A DNA stretch of 64,000 nucleotides, taken from NCBI RefSeq assembly GCF_900100315.1, contig NZ_FNFF01000009.1, forward strand, positions 264,482 to 328,481, written 5' to 3'. This document shows, piece by piece, positions 54,795 to 63,229 of this stretch. Both the position numbers and the translations under genes were made by a program. The number at the start of each line of letters is the position of its first letter. Position 1 is the first letter of the stretch. Origin of the DNA: Streptomyces indicus. GTDB taxonomy: Bacteria; Actinomycetota; Actinomycetes; Streptomycetales; Streptomycetaceae. The notes under the pieces are model-generated. The model had not been told where the DNA came from and searched no databases. It worked only from the letters and a program-made list of their open reading frames with translations.

Positions 54795-55406
54795 TCAGCC
54801 TCCGTCCACGAGCCCGTCCAGCTCGCCCACCGCGTCGAACTCCCTTGCCAGGCCCGTCTCGTGGAGGCGGGCGAAGGGGGTGAAGGGGATGCCGTATTCC
54901 GCTTCGCCGCGGTCGAAATTCCAGGACTTGTGGGCCTCGAAGCGGTAGGTCACCTGGCCCGGTGTGCGGTCCGCGCGCACCTCGACCGTGCCGCGCAGGC
55001 GGTACGAGACCCCGCGCAGGGCCAGCCACAGGTCGGTGTCGTCGTGGCGGGTGATGGCGACCCCGCGCCAGCCCGTGTCCGCCGGGTAGGTGCCGGGAGG
55101 CAGGTCCGCGGCCCGTTCGCGCCAGATGTCGAGCTGTTCGTCGACCGCGGTGCGGACCACCGGGAGGGCCAGGAGGGCTCGGGCGTCGAGGCGGTACGGG
55201 CGGCCCGTGCCGCGCAGGTAGTGGCGCAGGGCGCCGGACGCGGTGCGCCAGCCGCAGGCCCGCCAGAGCGGGGGCAGGGCGCGGGTGGCGAGATGGACCG
55301 CGTGGTCGGTGAGGCGCGGCCGGAGCGAGGCGTACGGGGCGTTGTCGTTGGGCAGGCGCGGGTCCTCGCGGCCGCCCTCGGTGCCGATCAGCGTCGTCGT
55401 CCCCAT
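54795..55406 (-). CDS. Conserved protein of unknown function
   Basis: This 203-residue soluble protein has no signal peptide. The C-terminal half has a conserved-looking pattern, ATRHDDTDLWLALRG-like (written TRHDDTDLWLALRG here) followed by KSWNFDRGEAEYGIPFTPF. I do not recognise the family. It converges on the secreted protein pair and is probably monocistronic. The ATG lies at 55404-55406. Confidence 0.65.
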   Translation of the reverse strand: MGTTTLIGTEGGREDPRLPNDNAPYASLRPRLTDHAVHLATRALPPLWRACGWRTASGALRHYLRGTGRPYRLDARALLALPVVRTAVDEQLDIWRERAADLPPGTYPADTGWRGVAITRHDDTDLWLALRGVSYRLRGTVEVRADRTPGQVTYRFEAHKSWNFDRGEAEYGIPFTPFARLHETGLAREFDAVGELDGLVDGG

Positions 55407-55452
55407 ACGGGGACGCTAAGCGAGGGCGCGGGCCGCCGCCTCCCGGAGACGT

Positions 55453-55536
55453 CCGGGAGGCGGCGGCCCGGGGGTGTCACGCCGGGAGGCGGCGGTCCGG
55501 GGACGTCATGCCGGGCGGCGGTCCGGGGGTGTCACG
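55453..55536. repeat. 29-bp tandem repeats at the 3' end of the DsbA-like gene
   Basis: Two 29-bp units (55453-55481 and 55482-55510) and a 26-bp third (55511-55536) share a CCGGG(A)GGCGGCGG core and a GTCACG/GTCATG end. The third unit runs over the stop codon of the minus-strand gene. Confidence 0.7.
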
Positions 55537-56194
55537 CCAGGTTCGAGAAGTCCGGGCCCTTCTCGCGCGTCCGCTTGATCTCGTAGAAGCCGGGGGTCGA
55601 GGCCACGAGGAGCGTGCCGTCCCACAGCCGGGCCGCGGCCTCGCCCTGCGGGGCGGGCGTGACGACCGGGCCGAAGAAGGCGATCTGCTCGCCGTCGGCG
55701 CCGGGCACCGCGATGACCGGGGTGCCGACGTCCTGGCCGACCTTGTCGATGCCCTCCTTGTGGGAGGCGCGCAGCTCCTTGTCGTACGTGTCCTTGTCCG
55801 CGTAGTCGAGGAGGGAGGCGGGCAGGCCGACCTCTTCGAGCGCGGCGGCGACGGCTTCGAGCGTCGCGCCCTCGCCGCGGTTGTGGAAGCGGGTGCCGAT
55901 CGCGGTGTACAGCGGGCCGACCACGTCGTCACCGTGCAGCTGCTGCGCGGCGGTGACCACGCGTACCGGGCCCCAGCCCTTCTCCAGGAGCTCCTTGTAC
56001 TGCTCCGGCAGATCGTCGCGGCCCTCGTTGAGCACCGACAGGCTCATGACGTGCCAGCGCACCTTCACGGGGCGCACCTTCTCGACCTCGAGCATCCAGC
56101 GCGAGGTCATCCAGGCCCAGGGGCACAGGGGGTCGAACCAGAAGTCCGCGGTCACGCTCTCGCTGGACGGGCCGCCGGCAACCTGCTCGGACAT
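55532..56194 (-). CDS. DsbA-family protein of the mycothiol-dependent Rv2466c type, CPWA active site
   Basis: This 220-residue thioredoxin-fold protein has an alpha-helical insert. Its active site is DPLCPWAWMTSRW with Cys24 only. The mycobacterial enzyme Rv2466c has CPWC, so the resolving cysteine is replaced by Ala here. It carries the conserved TPVIAVP cis-proline loop. It probably reduces or conjugates electrophiles or nitro-compounds with mycothiol; this is inference from the family. The ATG at 56192-56194 follows GAGGAG. It is divergent from pepN. Confidence 0.88.
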   Translation of the reverse strand: MSEQVAGGPSSESVTADFWFDPLCPWAWMTSRWMLEVEKVRPVKVRWHVMSLSVLNEGRDDLPEQYKELLEKGWGPVRVVTAAQQLHGDDVVGPLYTAIGTRFHNRGEGATLEAVAAALEEVGLPASLLDYADKDTYDKELRASHKEGIDKVGQDVGTPVIAVPGADGEQIAFFGPVVTPAPQGEAAARLWDGTLLVASTPGFYEIKRTREKGPDFSNLA

Positions 56195-56335
56195 GTCACT
56201 CCTCGGAAGTACGGTCGGGATCTGCCTCGGCGAACACCGTCGCACGCGGGGGCATTCCCGGACGCCGGGGCCCCGGCGCGCGTGGCAGGATCGTAGGCAT
56301 TCGAACACCGACGTACACGCCACAAGGGAGTGCCC

Positions 56336-58930
56336 GTGCCCGGAGAGAACCTGTCCCGCGACGAGGCCCGCGAGCGGGCCGCGCTGCTGTCCGTCGAGGG
56401 CTACGAGGTCTCGCTCGACCTGCGGTCCGCGGTCGGCGACGCGGGCGCACCGGCGGACGGTCCCCGCACGTTCCGGTCGGTGACGACCATCCGCTTCCGC
56501 TGCTCCGAGCCGGGTGCCTCCTCCTTCGCCGATCTCATTGCGCCGAGCGTCACGGCCGTCTCGCTGAACGGAGCAGACCTCGACCCGTCGGAGGTCTTCG
56601 ACGGCTCGCGCATCGCCCTTGAGGACCTGCGCGAGGAGAACGAGCTGGTGGTGGACGCGCAGTGCGCCTACAGCCGCACCGGCGAGGGCATGCACCGCTT
56701 CGTGGACCCGGAGGACGGCGAGGTCTACCTCTACACGCAGTACGAGCCGGCCGACTCGCGCCGTGTGATGACCTGCTTCGAGCAGCCCGACCTCAAGGCG
56801 CCCTTCCGGATGGAGGTGCGCGCGCCGGAGGGCTGGACCGCCTGGTCGAACGGGGCCGGTGAACTGACCGACGGCGTCTGGCGGTTCGCGGAGACCAAGC
56901 CGATCTCCTCGTACATCACGGCCTTCGTGGCGGGCCCGTACCACTACGTGACGGACACCTACACGCGCAAGCTCGCGGACGGCTCGACCCTGGAGATCCC
57001 GCTCGGCGCCATGTGCCGCAAGGGGCTCGCCAAGCACTTCGACGCGGACGACGTCTTCCTGGTCACGAAGCAGGGCCTGGACTTCTTCCACGAGCACTTC
57101 GACTACCCGTACCCCTTCGGGAAGTACGACCAGGCCTTCGTGCCGGAGTACAACCTGGGCGCGATGGAGAACCCGGGCCTGGTCACCTTCCGCGAGGAGT
57201 TCATCTTCCGCGGCAAGGTCACGCAGGCCTCGTACGAGCGGCGTGCGAACGTCATCCTGCACGAGATGGCGCACATGTGGTTCGGCGACCTCGTGACCAT
57301 GGAGTGGTGGGACGACCTGTGGCTGAAGGAGTCCTTCGCGGACTTCATGGGCTCCTTCTCGATGGTGGGCGCCACCCGCTTCACCAACGGCTGGATCACC
57401 TTCGCCAACAACCGCAAGGCGTGGGCGTACCGGGCCGACCAGCTGCCGTCCACGCACCCGATCACGGCCGACATCCGTGACCTGGAGGACGCGAAGCTCA
57501 ACTTCGACGGCATCACGTACGCGAAGGGCGCCTCGGTGCTCAAGCAGCTGGTGGCGTACGCGGGCCAGGACGCGTTCCTCGAAGGCGCCCGGCGCTACTT
57601 CAAGCGGCACGCGTACGGGAACACGCAGCTGGGCGATCTGCTGGCCGTCCTGGAGGAGACCTCGGGCCGCGACATGGCCAAGTGGTCGCGCTCCTGGCTC
57701 CAGACGGCGGGGGTCAACTCCCTGACTCCGCAGGCCACTTACGACGCATCGGGCCGAGTCGTCGAGCTCTCCGTGCTTCAGGAAGCCGCGGAATCGCACC
57801 CGACGCTGCGTCCGCACCGCGTGGCCGTCGGCCTCTACCGCCGTACGCCCGAGGGCACCCTGGAGCGGTACGCGCGCGCCGAGGCCGACGTGGACGGGAC
57901 GCGCACGGTGGTCGCGGAGCTCGCGGGCGCCGAGAAGCCGGACCTGATCCTGGTCAACGACGACGACCTGACGTACTGCAAGATCCGCTTCGACGAGGGC
58001 TCGCTCGAGACCCTCCGTGCGCACCTCGGTGACATCACGGATCCGCTGGCGCGCGCCCTGTGCTGGTCGGCGCTGTGGAACCTGACCCGTGACGCCCTGA
58101 TGCCGGCGCGCGACTTCGTCTCCCTCGTGCTGGCCTTCTCGGGCCGCGAGTCGGACATCGGCGTGCTCCAGATGCTGCATACCTGGGCCCGCTCGGCCCT
58201 GGTCAACTACGCGGCGCCCGGCTGGCGTCCGGAGGGCGAGCGGCTGCTCGCCGAGGGTGCGCTGCGCGAGCTGCGCACCGCCGAGCCCGGCAGCCAGCAC
58301 CAGCTGACCTGGGCGCGCTTCTTCGCCTCCGTCGCGTCCTCGGACGCCGACCACCAGCTGCTCGAAGGCCTCCTCGACGGCTCGGCCCGGATCGACGGCC
58401 TGGACGTCGACCAGGAGATGCGCTGGGCGTTCCTGGAGCCGCTGGCCGCCGCGGGCCGCGCCGACGCGTCCGTACTCGACGCCGAACTCGCCCGCGACGA
58501 CACGGCGTCCGGCAAGCGCCACCACGTCCGCTGCCTGGCCGCGCGCCCCTCGGCGGCGGTCAAGGCGCAGGCCTGGGCGGAGGTCGTCGAGTCGGACGCG
58601 CTGTCCAACGCCCTGGTGGAGGCGACGATCTCGGGCTTCACGCAGCCCTCGCAGCGCGAGCTGATCGCGCCGTACGCGCCGAAGTACTTCGAGGTGATCG
58701 AGCGCATCTGGTCGGAGCGCTCGATCCAGATCGGCATGGATGTCGTACGGGGGCTGTTCCCGGCGCTCCAGGACTCGGTGGCCACCCTGGCCGCCACCGA
58801 CGACTGGCTGTCGGCCCACGAGGACGCGGCACCGGCGCTGCGGCGTCTGGTGCTCGAAGCGCGGGACGATCTGGCGCGGGTGCTGCGGGGGCAGGCCTGT
58901 GATGCGGGGGCCGCTGCGTCGGCCGGATAG
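56336..58930 (+). CDS. pepN: Aminopeptidase N (M1 family)
   Basis: This 864-residue cytoplasmic zinc aminopeptidase removes N-terminal residues from peptides. The exopeptidase motif GAMEN (275-279), the zinc site HEMAH (His309, Glu310 and His313) and Glu332 eighteen residues later (in LWLKESFADF) are complete, and a C-terminal ERAP1-like helical domain is present. The GTG at 56336 (VPGENL) is preferred over the GTG at 56330, which overlaps the AGGGAG ribosome-binding site. Confidence 0.96.
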   Translation: MPGENLSRDEARERAALLSVEGYEVSLDLRSAVGDAGAPADGPRTFRSVTTIRFRCSEPGASSFADLIAPSVTAVSLNGADLDPSEVFDGSRIALEDLREENELVVDAQCAYSRTGEGMHRFVDPEDGEVYLYTQYEPADSRRVMTCFEQPDLKAPFRMEVRAPEGWTAWSNGAGELTDGVWRFAETKPISSYITAFVAGPYHYVTDTYTRKLADGSTLEIPLGAMCRKGLAKHFDADDVFLVTKQGLDFFHEHFDYPYPFGKYDQAFVPEYNLGAMENPGLVTFREEFIFRGKVTQASYERRANVILHEMAHMWFGDLVTMEWWDDLWLKESFADFMGSFSMVGATRFTNGWITFANNRKAWAYRADQLPSTHPITADIRDLEDAKLNFDGITYAKGASVLKQLVAYAGQDAFLEGARRYFKRHAYGNTQLGDLLAVLEETSGRDMAKWSRSWLQTAGVNSLTPQATYDASGRVVELSVLQEAAESHPTLRPHRVAVGLYRRTPEGTLERYARAEADVDGTRTVVAELAGAEKPDLILVNDDDLTYCKIRFDEGSLETLRAHLGDITDPLARALCWSALWNLTRDALMPARDFVSLVLAFSGRESDIGVLQMLHTWARSALVNYAAPGWRPEGERLLAEGALRELRTAEPGSQHQLTWARFFASVASSDADHQLLEGLLDGSARIDGLDVDQEMRWAFLEPLAAAGRADASVLDAELARDDTASGKRHHVRCLAARPSAAVKAQAWAEVVESDALSNALVEATISGFTQPSQRELIAPYAPKYFEVIERIWSERSIQIGMDVVRGLFPALQDSVATLAATDDWLSAHEDAAPALRRLVLEARDDLARVLRGQACDAGAAASAG

Positions 58931-59119
58931 GTCCGGTGGGAATACGGGCGGCGGCGGGGCCGAACTGTGACACTGCGGTCCCCCGCTGCCCGTAACCCCC
59001 ATCCGGACCAGCCCTTCTCGGCACTCGAACGTCCGTCCTTTAGTGCAGAATTGTCCGGTTCATGCGACGGGACGGTAACAGGGGTTAGAGCGCCGTCACT
59101 CAGCGGGAAACCCCTGGCC

Positions 59120-60367
59120 ATGAACCACAACACCCCGCTCTCCCCCCGCCCCCTGCACCACCTCTCCGATGTCTCGCGCCGCGTCCTGAGCGCCGCCCAG
59201 CTGCGCAGCCACGGAGTGTCCGCCGCCGAGACCAACGCCCAGTGCCGGCCCGGCGGTCCGTGGCAGCAGGTGCTGCCCGGTGTGTTCCTGCTGCACCCCG
59301 GCCCGCCGACCAGCGAGGAGCGGCTGCACGCCGTGCTCCTCTACTCCGGCCGCCCGCCCGGGGGCCCGGTGCCCGGCGTCACCGCGGGCGGCACCGGCAC
59401 CGCCCCGGGCCTGAGTACCATCCCGCCGCAGACCGGCGCCCTGTCCATGCCCCGGCAGTCCGCCGCCTCCGCGGCCGCCGCGTCCCTGCCGCCCGCGGCG
59501 CGACCACCCGTCGAGCGGTCCGCGGACGAGCGCCGCTCCATGGCGGCGCACCCGTCCTCGTACCACCGCAGGAAGGCCCAGGCGCAGGGCGGCGGTTCGC
59601 CGTCCGGGTACGAGGACGTGATGATCACCGGGCTCGCGGCGCTCACCCTGCACGGGTTCTCGGCCGCTCCCCCGCTGCTCTCGCTCGACCGGATCGACGT
59701 GCTGGTGCCGCGCACGCGCCGGCTGCGGTCGGTGGGGTTCGCACGGATCGTACGGACGCACGCGATGCCGCAGGCCCAGGACGTGACGGGACTGCCGATG
59801 GCCCCGGTGCCGCGGGCCCTCGCGGACGCGGTCGCGCAGCTGACCGACGCCGGCGCGGTACGGCGGCTCCTGATGGAGGCCGTGCGCGGCGGGCACTGCG
59901 AACCGGCCGCTGTCGTACGGGAGTTGAACCACGCACGGCTGCTGACCCGGCCCCACGTGGTCGACGCCGTGGACTCGCTGCTCGCCGAGGGGCGGGCCAT
60001 CGCCGAGGACCGGCTGTACCGGATGGTGGCCGAGTTCGGTCTTCCCGACCCGCTGTGGAACGTGGACCTGCGGCTGCCGGGCGGCCCGCACCTGGGGGGT
60101 GTGGACGCGTACTGGCCCGATCAGGCCGTGGCGGTGGAGCTGGACACCCGCGCCACGAGGCAGGGCCATCGGCAGGATGAGGACGCGCTGTGGTCCGAAT
60201 ACGCCCGTAAGCGGGAGCACTTGGAGCGGCTCGGGATCACCGTCGTGCACCTCACGCCGCGCAAGCTGCGGGACTCGCTGGAGCAGCAGGCGGCGGTGGT
60301 GCGCACGGCGCTGATGGCCTCGACCGACCGGGAGCCGGCCGCGTATGTGGTGGTCCTGCCCCGCTGA
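59120..60367 (+). CDS. AbiEi-like protein with C-terminal DUF559/Vsr-like nuclease fold
   Basis: This 415-residue protein has an N-terminal winged-helix-like segment (LSAAQLRSHGVSAAE and WQQVLPGVFLLHPG), as in AbiEi-type regulators. An Ala/Pro/Ser-rich insertion of about 90 residues follows. The C-terminal domain has a PD-(D/E)xK-like core (GGVDAYWPDQAVAVELDTR, then YARKREHLERLGITVVHLT) that resembles Vsr/DUF559 proteins. This type is common in actinobacteria and is usually a solitary gene of unknown role. The ATG at 59120 is chosen over a start at 58967, because the upstream extension lacks domain-like sequence. Confidence 0.7.
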   Translation: MNHNTPLSPRPLHHLSDVSRRVLSAAQLRSHGVSAAETNAQCRPGGPWQQVLPGVFLLHPGPPTSEERLHAVLLYSGRPPGGPVPGVTAGGTGTAPGLSTIPPQTGALSMPRQSAASAAAASLPPAARPPVERSADERRSMAAHPSSYHRRKAQAQGGGSPSGYEDVMITGLAALTLHGFSAAPPLLSLDRIDVLVPRTRRLRSVGFARIVRTHAMPQAQDVTGLPMAPVPRALADAVAQLTDAGAVRRLLMEAVRGGHCEPAAVVRELNHARLLTRPHVVDAVDSLLAEGRAIAEDRLYRMVAEFGLPDPLWNVDLRLPGGPHLGGVDAYWPDQAVAVELDTRATRQGHRQDEDALWSEYARKREHLERLGITVVHLTPRKLRDSLEQQAAVVRTALMASTDREPAAYVVVLPR

Positions 60368-60477
60368 GTGAGGGGTCGCGGTCCGGGGGCGGGGCGCGTG
60401 CAGGAGGGGAGAGGGGTGGGTTCCGGCCGTGCGACCGGGGCCCGCCCCTCCAGCGCGCGCCATCGCCTCGGCCTGAC

Positions 60478-62235
60478 TCACCGCTTGCGCAGCAGCAGTT
60501 CCGTGTTGCGGTCGTAGGACTCGCCGAGCAGCTTCGGGTTGCGGCCCGGGGCGTTGAAGGACAGCTCGCGGTACAGGGACGCCAGGCCCGTCTGCGAGAG
60601 GTCCTCGTACGAGGTGCGGTGCGGGGCGGCGGACTCGATGAGCGTGGTGAACAGCGAGAGCGTGCCGTCCTTGTTGTCGGCGATCTCGATCACGCGGGCC
60701 AGCTGCGGGTAGTCCGTGTGCGAGGCGGTGCTGATCTCCCAGAAGGTGCCGCGCGGGCGGATCCGGTTGCGGTGCGTGTGGCCGTTCACCCAGGCCAGGA
60801 CGCGCGGATGCCGCTTGAGCAGGCCGACGAGCTCCTGGCCGGCGTGGCGGGCCTCGCCGGGGCGGGCCGGGTCCGGGCGGGTGTTGCCCATGGACGCGCT
60901 GGTGTGGTGGCTGAAGACGATCGCGTACCGGCCGTCCTTCGCGGACCGCTCCAGGGTGCGCTCCAGCCAGTCCCACTGCGCCTGGCCGAGCGAACCCTCG
61001 TAGTGGCCACCGGAGTTGGTGGTGTCGAGGCTGATGCCGAGGACGTCCTCGGCGATGTCGAAGCTGTAGTAGCGCGTGCCCGCCTCCAGGTTGGCCCGCG
61101 TGTAGCCGTGGCCGACCGGCCCTGGGCCCGTGTACACCGGGTCGAGGTGCGCCTGGACGTACTCGCGCGGCGAGAAGGGCGCACGCGCCGAGTCGGGGGT
61201 GACCGGGCGCAGGGCGCGGCGGTGGCTGCGGATGAGCTCCTTGAAGTACGCGCCCTTGGGGTCGTCGCCGGCGCGCACGGTCTTCCAGAACCGGTCCGCC
61301 TCCGCGGGGTCGATCTCCATCAGCTTGCGGGCGCCGGTGGAGAACTCCGCGAACCAGGAGTCGCCCGCGAAGCAGCCGCCCTGAAGGAAGTCGTGGTTGC
61401 CGACGGTGGAGTACCAGGGCACGTTGAGCCCGGGGCTGCGCACCGCGCCGATCGCCGCGTCGAGGAAGCCGGGCACGTGCGGGAAGCCGGCCTTCTTGTC
61501 GGCGTCCCGCAGCTCGCGGTCGGGGTGCCAGTAGAGCGGCAGTCCGGAGTCCTGGACCCCCTCGTAGCGGCGCGGGTCCCCGCTGTTGGGGACGATGACG
61601 CCGCCGCTCATCGCCTTGAGGAACCAGTCGAGTTCGCACCGGGAGTTGTTGTCCGTGTTGTCGCCGGTGGTCATGACGAAGCTCAGGGGCGCGCCGGTGG
61701 CGGGCGCGCCCCTGAGGGCGTTGACGCGCTCGACCAGGGAGACCACGCCCTGCACGGACAGCGCCTCGTGCGGGCGCCAGGCGCTGGCGGTCTCGGCGCG
61801 CAGGAACTCGTAGCGGTTCGGGTGCTGGGCGTCGACCACGTGCAGATCGGTGAACTGCACGAACGCGGCGAGCGTCCGCCGCCGCCCGTCCCGGCCCTTC
61901 TTGGCCGAGGCCATCTCGCCGCGCGTCAGGCGCGGCCAGGCGGGCCCGCTGCCGAGCCTGCGGTAGCCCTGCCCCGATACCGGCGCGGCGACCGTGCTGA
62001 GCGTGGTGCCGCGGCGGTACGGAGCCGGCGGGGCGGCGGGCGCGGGGCGGTTGGTCAGCTGCCCGAGGGGCTGTTCGGGCCGGGCGGCCCGCGCCTGGTG
62101 GCCGCCGTCGGCCAGTCCGACGGCGAGGCCGACCCCGGTCGTCGCGGAGAGGGCGCCCGCGGCGGCGAGGAAGGAGCGGCGGGCGAGAGGGGAACGGCGG
62201 TCGAGGGCGGTGACGACAGAGCGTGTGCGCGGCAT
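60478..62235 (-). CDS. Tat-exported metallophosphoesterase (TIGR03767 type)
   Basis: This 585-residue protein has a twin-arginine signal (ARRSFLAAAGALSA, about residues 18-31). Calcineurin-like phosphoesterase motifs follow: FVQFTDLHVVD, TTGDNTDNN, STVGNHDF and VNGHTHRN. The layout fits the actinobacterial TIGR03767 family of secreted phosphoesterases with unknown natural substrate. The ATG at 62233-62235 follows GGGGAGA. It is divergent from the NUDIX gene. Confidence 0.88.
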   Translation of the reverse strand: MPRTRSVVTALDRRSPLARRSFLAAAGALSATTGVGLAVGLADGGHQARAARPEQPLGQLTNRPAPAAPPAPYRRGTTLSTVAAPVSGQGYRRLGSGPAWPRLTRGEMASAKKGRDGRRRTLAAFVQFTDLHVVDAQHPNRYEFLRAETASAWRPHEALSVQGVVSLVERVNALRGAPATGAPLSFVMTTGDNTDNNSRCELDWFLKAMSGGVIVPNSGDPRRYEGVQDSGLPLYWHPDRELRDADKKAGFPHVPGFLDAAIGAVRSPGLNVPWYSTVGNHDFLQGGCFAGDSWFAEFSTGARKLMEIDPAEADRFWKTVRAGDDPKGAYFKELIRSHRRALRPVTPDSARAPFSPREYVQAHLDPVYTGPGPVGHGYTRANLEAGTRYYSFDIAEDVLGISLDTTNSGGHYEGSLGQAQWDWLERTLERSAKDGRYAIVFSHHTSASMGNTRPDPARPGEARHAGQELVGLLKRHPRVLAWVNGHTHRNRIRPRGTFWEISTASHTDYPQLARVIEIADNKDGTLSLFTTLIESAAPHRTSYEDLSQTGLASLYRELSFNAPGRNPKLLGESYDRNTELLLRKR

Positions 62236-62591
62236 GGCGCGTCTCCCCGGGTGCGAACGCGGTTCGCGGGGCGCCCGGCCGGCGGTGCCGCCGAACTCCC
62301 CGCTCGTACTGGATCGTTGGCAGCGGGGATGACCTGCGCGTAAACGAGGACGCAACGCCGCGGGCCGATCACCGAACGTGGATCTCGGCGGGCCGCGGGT
62401 GTCATGCCGGGCTCATGCACGGCTCGTCGGTCCGACCGGAGCCGGTCACTCCGTGTTCATCTGCCGGGGTACGCCGGGCACTTCCGCCCCGCGACGCGGC
62501 CGGGCGCGGCCCTACCGCACCCGGGGGCTCCCGGCCGACGTTCGGCGAACGGAGGTCAACATCGCGGTGTCCTGCCCTTAACGTGTGCAGG
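62236..62591. other. Intergenic region between the phosphoesterase and the NUDIX hydrolase
   Basis: These 356 bp lie between divergent genes and should contain both promoters. I see no convincing ORF or RNA gene here. The NUDIX frame is open upstream of 62592, but its codon use and composition look non-coding. Confidence 0.4.
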
Positions 62592-63047
62592 GTGCACAAA
62601 GAGCTGAGGGTGGCGGCCTACGCCGTCTGCGTACGCGACGGACAGCTCCTGCTCGCCCGCTGGGTGGCCGGGGACGGCAGCAAACGGTGGACCCTGCCGG
62701 GCGGCGGCATGGAGCACGGCGAGGATCCGTACGACACGGTGATCCGCGAGGCCGAGGAGGAGACCGGGTACGCAGTGCGGCCCGTGGCGCTGCTCGGTGT
62801 GGACTCGATCCGGCGCCGCTATCCGCGCAAGCTCGGCACCTTCGCCGACTTCCACGGGCTGCGCCTGGTGTACGAGGGCGAGATCACCGGCGGCGAGCTG
62901 CGCCACGAGACCGACGGCTCCACGGACATGGCGGCCTGGCACCCGCTCGACGCGGTCTCCGGTCTGCCGCGGGTCGGCCTCGTGGACGTGGGGCTCGGGC
63001 TGTGGCGGGGGCGCCCGGCGGCGGGGCGGGTGGACGCCGAGCGCTGA
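62592..63047 (+). CDS. NUDIX hydrolase
   Basis: This 151-residue hydrolase has a complete NUDIX box (G38 to G59): GX5E, then a seven-residue spacer, then REAEEETG (Arg52, Glu53, Glu56 and Glu57). Such enzymes cleave nucleoside diphosphates linked to another moiety; the substrate is unknown. The GTG at 62592-62594 (VHKELRVAAYAV) starts right before the first strand, but no strong ribosome-binding site is visible. Tandem repeats follow the stop. Confidence 0.88.
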   Translation: MHKELRVAAYAVCVRDGQLLLARWVAGDGSKRWTLPGGGMEHGEDPYDTVIREAEEETGYAVRPVALLGVDSIRRRYPRKLGTFADFHGLRLVYEGEITGGELRHETDGSTDMAAWHPLDAVSGLPRVGLVDVGLGLWRGRPAAGRVDAER

Positions 63048-63060
63048 GGGAAGGCGCGCG

Positions 63061-63218
63061 CGGGCGGACGCCGCGTACGGACGGCGCCCACCAAGGCACA
63101 CGCGGGCGGACGCCGCGTACGGACGGCGCCCACCAAGGCACACGCGGGCGGACGCCGCGTACGGACAGCGCCCACGATGGTGCGCGAGGGCGGACGCTAC
63201 GTCCGGACGGCGCCCGCC
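63061..63218. repeat. 42-bp tandem repeats between convergent genes
   Basis: Units start at 63061, 63103, 63145 and 63187. The first two are identical apart from the end. The third has one change in the middle and the fourth is shorter and divergent. The 42-bp period is a multiple of three, so the frames stay open across the array, but no start with a ribosome-binding site precedes it. It is probably a non-coding minisatellite. Confidence 0.85.
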
Positions 63219-63229
63219 CCCGCACTCCC

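Noticed and set aside
63061..63218. Repeat protein of 14-residue units (RADAAYGRRPPRHT type)
   Set aside because: No start codon with a ribosome-binding site precedes it, and the frame only exists because the period is a multiple of three.
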